A stretch of DNA of 42,518 bases from Phycisphaeraceae bacterium (GTDB taxonomy: Bacteria; Planctomycetota; Phycisphaerae; Phycisphaerales; UBA1924), in the NCBI GenBank assembly GCA_019636535.1, contig JAHBXK010000031.1, positions 1 through 42,518 on the forward strand, written 5' to 3'. The translations under genes were made by a program, and so were the position numbers. Shown here piece after piece: positions 39,864-42,518 of the stretch. The notes beneath the pieces are model-generated. The model saw only the letters and a list, made by a program, of their open reading frames with translations, was not told the DNA's origin and did not search any database. Within the stretch, counting starts at the first letter, position 1. Each line of letters begins with the position of its first letter.

Positions 39864-40805
39864 GTGTCCTTCTTCAAGAACGTCATCTCCAGACTCAAAG
39901 ACGGCCTGGTCAAGACGCGCCAGTCCCTCACCCGCGGCCTGCGCTCGCTCCTCGTCGGCCGCGTCCTCGACGACCAGCTCATCGCCGAACTCGAGAGCGC
40001 GCTCATCCAGGCCGACGTCGGCGTCGTCGCCACACGCCAACTCATCGCCGGCGTACGCGAGGGATACCTCGCCGGCCGGCTCAAGCGCGGCGAGGACGTC
40101 CTCGACTACCTCAAGCGCGAGATCAAGGCCATGTGGCCCGAGCACGACCGCCAACTCCGCTCCGCCCCCTCCGGCCCCACCGTCATCCTCGTCACCGGCA
40201 TCAACGGCGCGGGCAAGACCACCAGCATCTCCAAGCTCTGCGCCACGCTCCGCAACCAGAACAAGAAGGTCATCCTCGCCGCCTGCGACACCTTCCGCGC
40301 AGGCGCCGTCCGCCAGCTCGAGATCTGGGGCGAGCGTCTCGGCGTCGAAGTCATCAAGGGCCAGCAGGGCGGCGACCCAGCCTCCGTCGCCTTCGACGCC
40401 TGCAAGGCCGCCCTCGCCCGAAACGCCGACGTCCTCATCATCGACACCGCCGGACGCCTGCACACGCAGGACCCGCTCATGCGACAACTCGCCAAGATCC
40501 GCTCGGTGATCGCCCGTCAGATCGAGGGCGCACCCCACGAAACGCTCCTCGTCCTCGACGCCACCAGCGGCCAGAACGCCCTCCGACAGGCCGAGGAGTT
40601 CGCCAAAACCGCCGACCTCACCGGCATCTTCCTCGCCAAGCTCGACGGAACCGCCAAGGGCGGCATCGTCGTCGCCATCCGCTCGGCGACCAATATCCCA
40701 GTCAAGTTCGTCGGCCTCGGCGAGACGCCCGACGACATCCAGCCCTTCGACCCCGACTCCTTCGTCGAGGCCCTCTTCGAAACCGAGTCCGCCGTCGAAG
40801 TCTGA
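39864..40805 (+). CDS. ftsY: Signal recognition particle receptor FtsY
   Basis: FtsY receives ribosome-nascent chain complexes from SRP at the membrane through a GTPase (NG) domain. The 313-residue protein is a minimal form: a short helical N-terminus (FFKNVISRLKDGLVKTRQSL), N-domain (LDDQLIAELESALIQADVGV), and the G domain with GINGAGKTTSISKL, ACDTFRAGAVRQLEIW, IDTAGRLHTQ, TKLDG-type LAKLDGTAKGG and the GLGETPDDIQPF end. No long acidic A-domain precedes the NG core. The start codon is GTG at 39864, 34 bases after nusB. Confidence 0.96.
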   Translation: MSFFKNVISRLKDGLVKTRQSLTRGLRSLLVGRVLDDQLIAELESALIQADVGVVATRQLIAGVREGYLAGRLKRGEDVLDYLKREIKAMWPEHDRQLRSAPSGPTVILVTGINGAGKTTSISKLCATLRNQNKKVILAACDTFRAGAVRQLEIWGERLGVEVIKGQQGGDPASVAFDACKAALARNADVLIIDTAGRLHTQDPLMRQLAKIRSVIARQIEGAPHETLLVLDATSGQNALRQAEEFAKTADLTGIFLAKLDGTAKGGIVVAIRSATNIPVKFVGLGETPDDIQPFDPDSFVEALFETESAVEV

Positions 40806-40999
40806 CTCCGTTGCAAACATGCAGCCCGACCGTCAGGTGGGGGGGGAGGGCGCACGCGTGACGCGCTCAAGTTCCGGAACGGCACAACACAGCATGCTTC
40901 GCGGTGCGCTTCCGGCTCCGCAGAAGCCGAGGAATGTCGCCACGCGTTAAGCCCTGCGAAGCGATGCGCAACCAGGCGAATGCCGATCGATCATATTGA

Positions 41000-41052
41000 T
41001 AAACCAAATGGTTGACAATCGATCGGACAGGAGTATGCTAAACCAAATGGTT
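41000..41052. promoter_or_regulatory. Twin operator and promoter of the ArsR-SRPBCC pair
   Basis: The 15-mer TAAACCAAATGGTTG occurs twice, 39 bases apart (41000-41014 and 41039-41053). Its core AACCA-AA-TGGTT is an inverted repeat (41002-41013 and 41041-41052), as expected for a dimeric regulator. Between and overlapping them lies a promoter: TTGACA (41012-41017), 16 bases, TATGCT (41034-41039). Operator 1 covers the -35 start, while operator 2 covers the expected transcription start. In addition, CCGATCGAT (40983-40991) and ATCGATCGG (41018-41026) are 9-bp inverted repeats around operator 1. Confidence 0.8.
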
Positions 41053-41433
41053 GCACTTCACGAAGCACACCTCGACCGCATCTTTCACGCCCTCGCCCAC
41101 CCCGCCAGGCGCTCGATCGTCCGCCGACTCGCCCGCGGCGAGCAGAACCTCAGCGAACTCGCCTCGCCCCTGCGCATGTCGTTCCCCGCCGCTTCCAAGC
41201 ACGTCCGCGTGCTCGAACAGGCCAAACTCGTGCGACGCCGTGTCTCCGGCCGCCAACACCTCTGCCGTCTCGAAGCAGCGCCGCTCAAAGAGGCCACGGA
41301 GTGGACCGAGCAGTTCCGGCAGAACTGGGAGGCTCGCTTCCAGGCCCTCGACGCGGTCCTGGAAGAAATGAAGTCGCAACGCCGAACCACGCACCGCCCC
41401 CGCTCCCCCCGTTCCCCCCGCAAGCCCCGCTGA
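41047..41433 (+). CDS. ArsR-family transcriptional repressor
   Basis: This 128-residue winged-helix protein has the ArsR fold: HALAHPARRSIVRRLARGEQ, NLSELASPLRMSFPAASKHV (recognition helix) and RVLEQAKLVRRRVSGRQHLC (wing). No clear metal-binding Cys cluster is present, as usual for the subgroup paired with SRPBCC proteins. The C-terminal tail is Arg/Pro-rich. The ATG at 41047 (MVALHEAHL) is favoured because it falls at the expected transcription start of the promoter whose -10 is at 41034-41039, giving a leaderless mRNA. A second in-frame ATG at 41035 lies inside the promoter. The gene very probably represses itself and the SRPBCC gene through the twin operator. Confidence 0.9.
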   Translation: MVALHEAHLDRIFHALAHPARRSIVRRLARGEQNLSELASPLRMSFPAASKHVRVLEQAKLVRRRVSGRQHLCRLEAAPLKEATEWTEQFRQNWEARFQALDAVLEEMKSQRRTTHRPRSPRSPRKPR

Positions 41434-41491
41434 TCGCCGCCCCCCCCCTCGCTCGCAACCTTCCCGCACCACCTCAGAAAGGATCGCACGC

Positions 41492-42019
41492 ATGAGCACC
41501 GCAGGTCTGAGCATCGCCACCCCGACCGATACCACCATCCTCTTCACGCGCACGTTCAACGCGAAGCGCCCGCTCGTGTGGGACGCCATGACCAACCCGA
41601 AACTCGTCCCGAGTTGGATGTTCTGCCCGCCCGGCTGGACCTGGGCCGAGTGCGAGATGGACGTGCGCGTCGGCGGCAAGTTCCGCTGGATCTGGAACGG
41701 GCCCGACGGCCAACTCGCGCTCTCGATCACGGGTGAATACCGCGAGGTCGTACAGCCCTCCAGGATCGTGCACACCGAGATCATGAAGATGGGCCCCGGC
41801 GCTGGGCCGTGCGGACCCGAAGACGGCGGCTCCGAACCGTGGGAACTCCTCGCCACGCTCGAACTCACGGAGCACCACGGCGTCACCACCATGAAGATGA
41901 CGCTCTCGTTCGGAAGCAAGCAGGCCCGCGACGGCGCGATCGCCTCCGGCATGGAGCACGGCATGGAAGCCGGCTACAAGGCCATGGACGCGTTCTTGGC
42001 CTCGCAGCCGCACAACTGA
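41492..42019 (+). CDS. SRPBCC/AHSA1-family protein
   Basis: The 175-residue protein belongs to the START/Bet v1-like SRPBCC family with the AHSA1-type segments FTRTFNAKRPLVWDAMTNPK, MDVRVGGKFRWIWNGPDG and ITGEYREVVQPSRIVHTE. The fold encloses a hydrophobic ligand cavity; the ligand is unknown. ArsR-SRPBCC pairs are widespread in bacteria, and the regulator often controls the partner. AAAGGA precedes the ATG by 8 bases, 58 bases after arsR, so one transcript is likely. A perfect terminator follows. Confidence 0.9.
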   Translation: MSTAGLSIATPTDTTILFTRTFNAKRPLVWDAMTNPKLVPSWMFCPPGWTWAECEMDVRVGGKFRWIWNGPDGQLALSITGEYREVVQPSRIVHTEIMKMGPGAGPCGPEDGGSEPWELLATLELTEHHGVTTMKMTLSFGSKQARDGAIASGMEHGMEAGYKAMDAFLASQPHN

Positions 42020-42051
42020 AGCACCTCGACCCGCCAATCGCAGACAAGTGC

Positions 42052-42085
42052 CACCGACCGCGCTCCTGCGGTCGGTGCTCTTTCC
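42052..42085 (+). terminator. Rho-independent terminator of the ArsR-SRPBCC operon
   Basis: A perfect 10-bp stem (CACCGACCGC at 42052-42061 and GCGGTCGGTG at 42068-42077) with a 6-base loop is followed by CTCTTTCC. It lies 33 bases after the SRPBCC stop codon. Confidence 0.85.
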
Positions 42086-42109
42086 ACTCTCCCACCTTTC
42101 TTCGTGATC

Positions 42110-42205
42110 GCGGAGGGCGAGCTTTCGCGTTCCTTCTTTCTCGCTCTTCTTCTCTGAGCCCCTCTGCGCTCTCGAAGTTCTCTGAGTTCCTTCCGCTCTT
42201 CTCGA
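42110..42205. repeat. Degenerate pyrimidine-rich repeat stretch
   Basis: This region on the plus strand is CT-rich (CTTTCGCGTTCCTTCTTTC, CTCTGCGCTCTCGAAGTTC, CTCTGAGTTCCTTCCGCTC). It resembles the reverse complement of the CACGGAG-type repeats at 29587 and 30228, but is more diverged. It lies between the ArsR operon terminator and the amidohydrolase end. Confidence 0.4.
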
Positions 42206-42210
42206 CCAAC

Positions 42211-42518
42211 TCACACCACCCGCGCCCCACGCGCCCACACTTCCGCGATCCACCGCTCATCAAACCCATACAGCAATCCCGCCAACGGGTCCGGCTGTTC
42301 CATCCACGCCGGGAACGCCGCGGCGCCAACGCCCGGCCGCAACACCACCAGGTCGGCCCTGCAGCCTTCCTCAATCCGACCCGCATCCTCCAGCCCCAGC
42401 GCCTCCGCGTTCCCTCGCGTGATCCGCCACCAGCACTCCGCGGCCGACGGCACGCAACGCGAAAGGTCATCGATCGGCGTCTGCCCCATCAACACCCGCG
42501 CCCGCGCGCTCTCCACCA
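42211..42518 (-). CDS. C-terminal part of an amidohydrolase (partial)
   Basis: About 102 codons are in the window; the gene continues past the right edge. The visible end carries the typical amidohydrolase closing pattern: TRGNAEALGLEDAGRIEEGCRADLVVLRP (helix then the composite beta-sandwich Asp-Leu-Val), DPLAGLLYGFDERWIAEVWARGARVV. This pattern is shared by guanine deaminase, chlorohydrolase/TrzN-type enzymes and formimidoylglutamate deiminase, so the substrate cannot be given. The metal-binding residues are in the missing N-terminal part. Confidence 0.75.
   Translation of the reverse strand, partial: VESARARVLMGQTPIDDLSRCVPSAAECWWRITRGNAEALGLEDAGRIEEGCRADLVVLRPGVGAAAFPAWMEQPDPLAGLLYGFDERWIAEVWARGARVV

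Noticed and set aside
40996..41046. Longer ArsR start at 40996 or 41035
   Set aside because: Both would place coding sequence inside the promoter and operator. The AGGAG at 41029 is too close to 41035 to act for it, and the extra residues only translate the operator repeat.

Overview
The window looks like a chromosomal segment of a Planctomycetota bacterium, most likely from the Phycisphaerae (inference). The base composition is GC-rich. Secreted proteins end in short dockerin-like calcium-loop repeats (left-edge partial gene and the phosphatase/haloperoxidase gene at 26.8-28.2 kb) of a style common in Phycisphaerales. LPS-core genes (kdsC, hldE), a flagellar switch gene (fliM) and an MlaE permease point to a Gram-negative envelope and motility. 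Several reading frames most likely begin at GTG.

Layout. 0-1.3 kb: the tail of a dockerin-repeat protein, kdsC, and a small BFD-like [2Fe-2S] protein. 1.4-12.4 kb: a minus-strand transcription/translation block read rplK-rplA-rplJ-rplL, a strong terminator, then rpoB-rpoC and a terminator; secE-nusG are not upstream. 12.6-17.9 kb: a DUF4442-like hotdog protein, a REC-HDOD signalling protein, hldE and a DUF6265-like lipoprotein. 18.0-23.9 kb: nusA-infB and fliM on the minus strand. 24.3-29.6 kb: a DsbD-like reductant exporter, tRNA-Gly(GCC), a dockerin-tagged vanadium haloperoxidase/PAP2-type enzyme, and a B12-binding/MeaB-type GTPase fusion. 29.6-30.6 kb: a repeat-rich accessory patch with one unrecognised small gene. 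30.6-38.6 kb: a MATE exporter, a VOC protein, a PpiD/SurA-like anchored chaperone, rpsD, a YjbQ protein, an orphan mlaE and a UbiA-type prenyltransferase. 38.7-40.8 kb: ribH-nusB-ftsY. 41.0-42.0 kb: an ArsR-SRPBCC pair with a well-defined twin operator. The right edge holds the C-terminus of an amidohydrolase.

How the genes work together. Most of the window is housekeeping: the RNA polymerase core, the ribosomal stalk (L11, L1, L10, L7/L12), S4, elongation and initiation factors, NusB and FtsY. The more distinctive parts are the B12-MeaB fusion without a mutase domain, the ArsR promoter that appears to give a leaderless transcript, the dockerin-tagged phosphatase-fold enzyme, the 29.6-30.6 kb island of inverted and tandem repeats, and long G/C homopolymers inside two coding sequences. 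I did not find a CRISPR array, phage, transposase or complete secondary-metabolite cluster.
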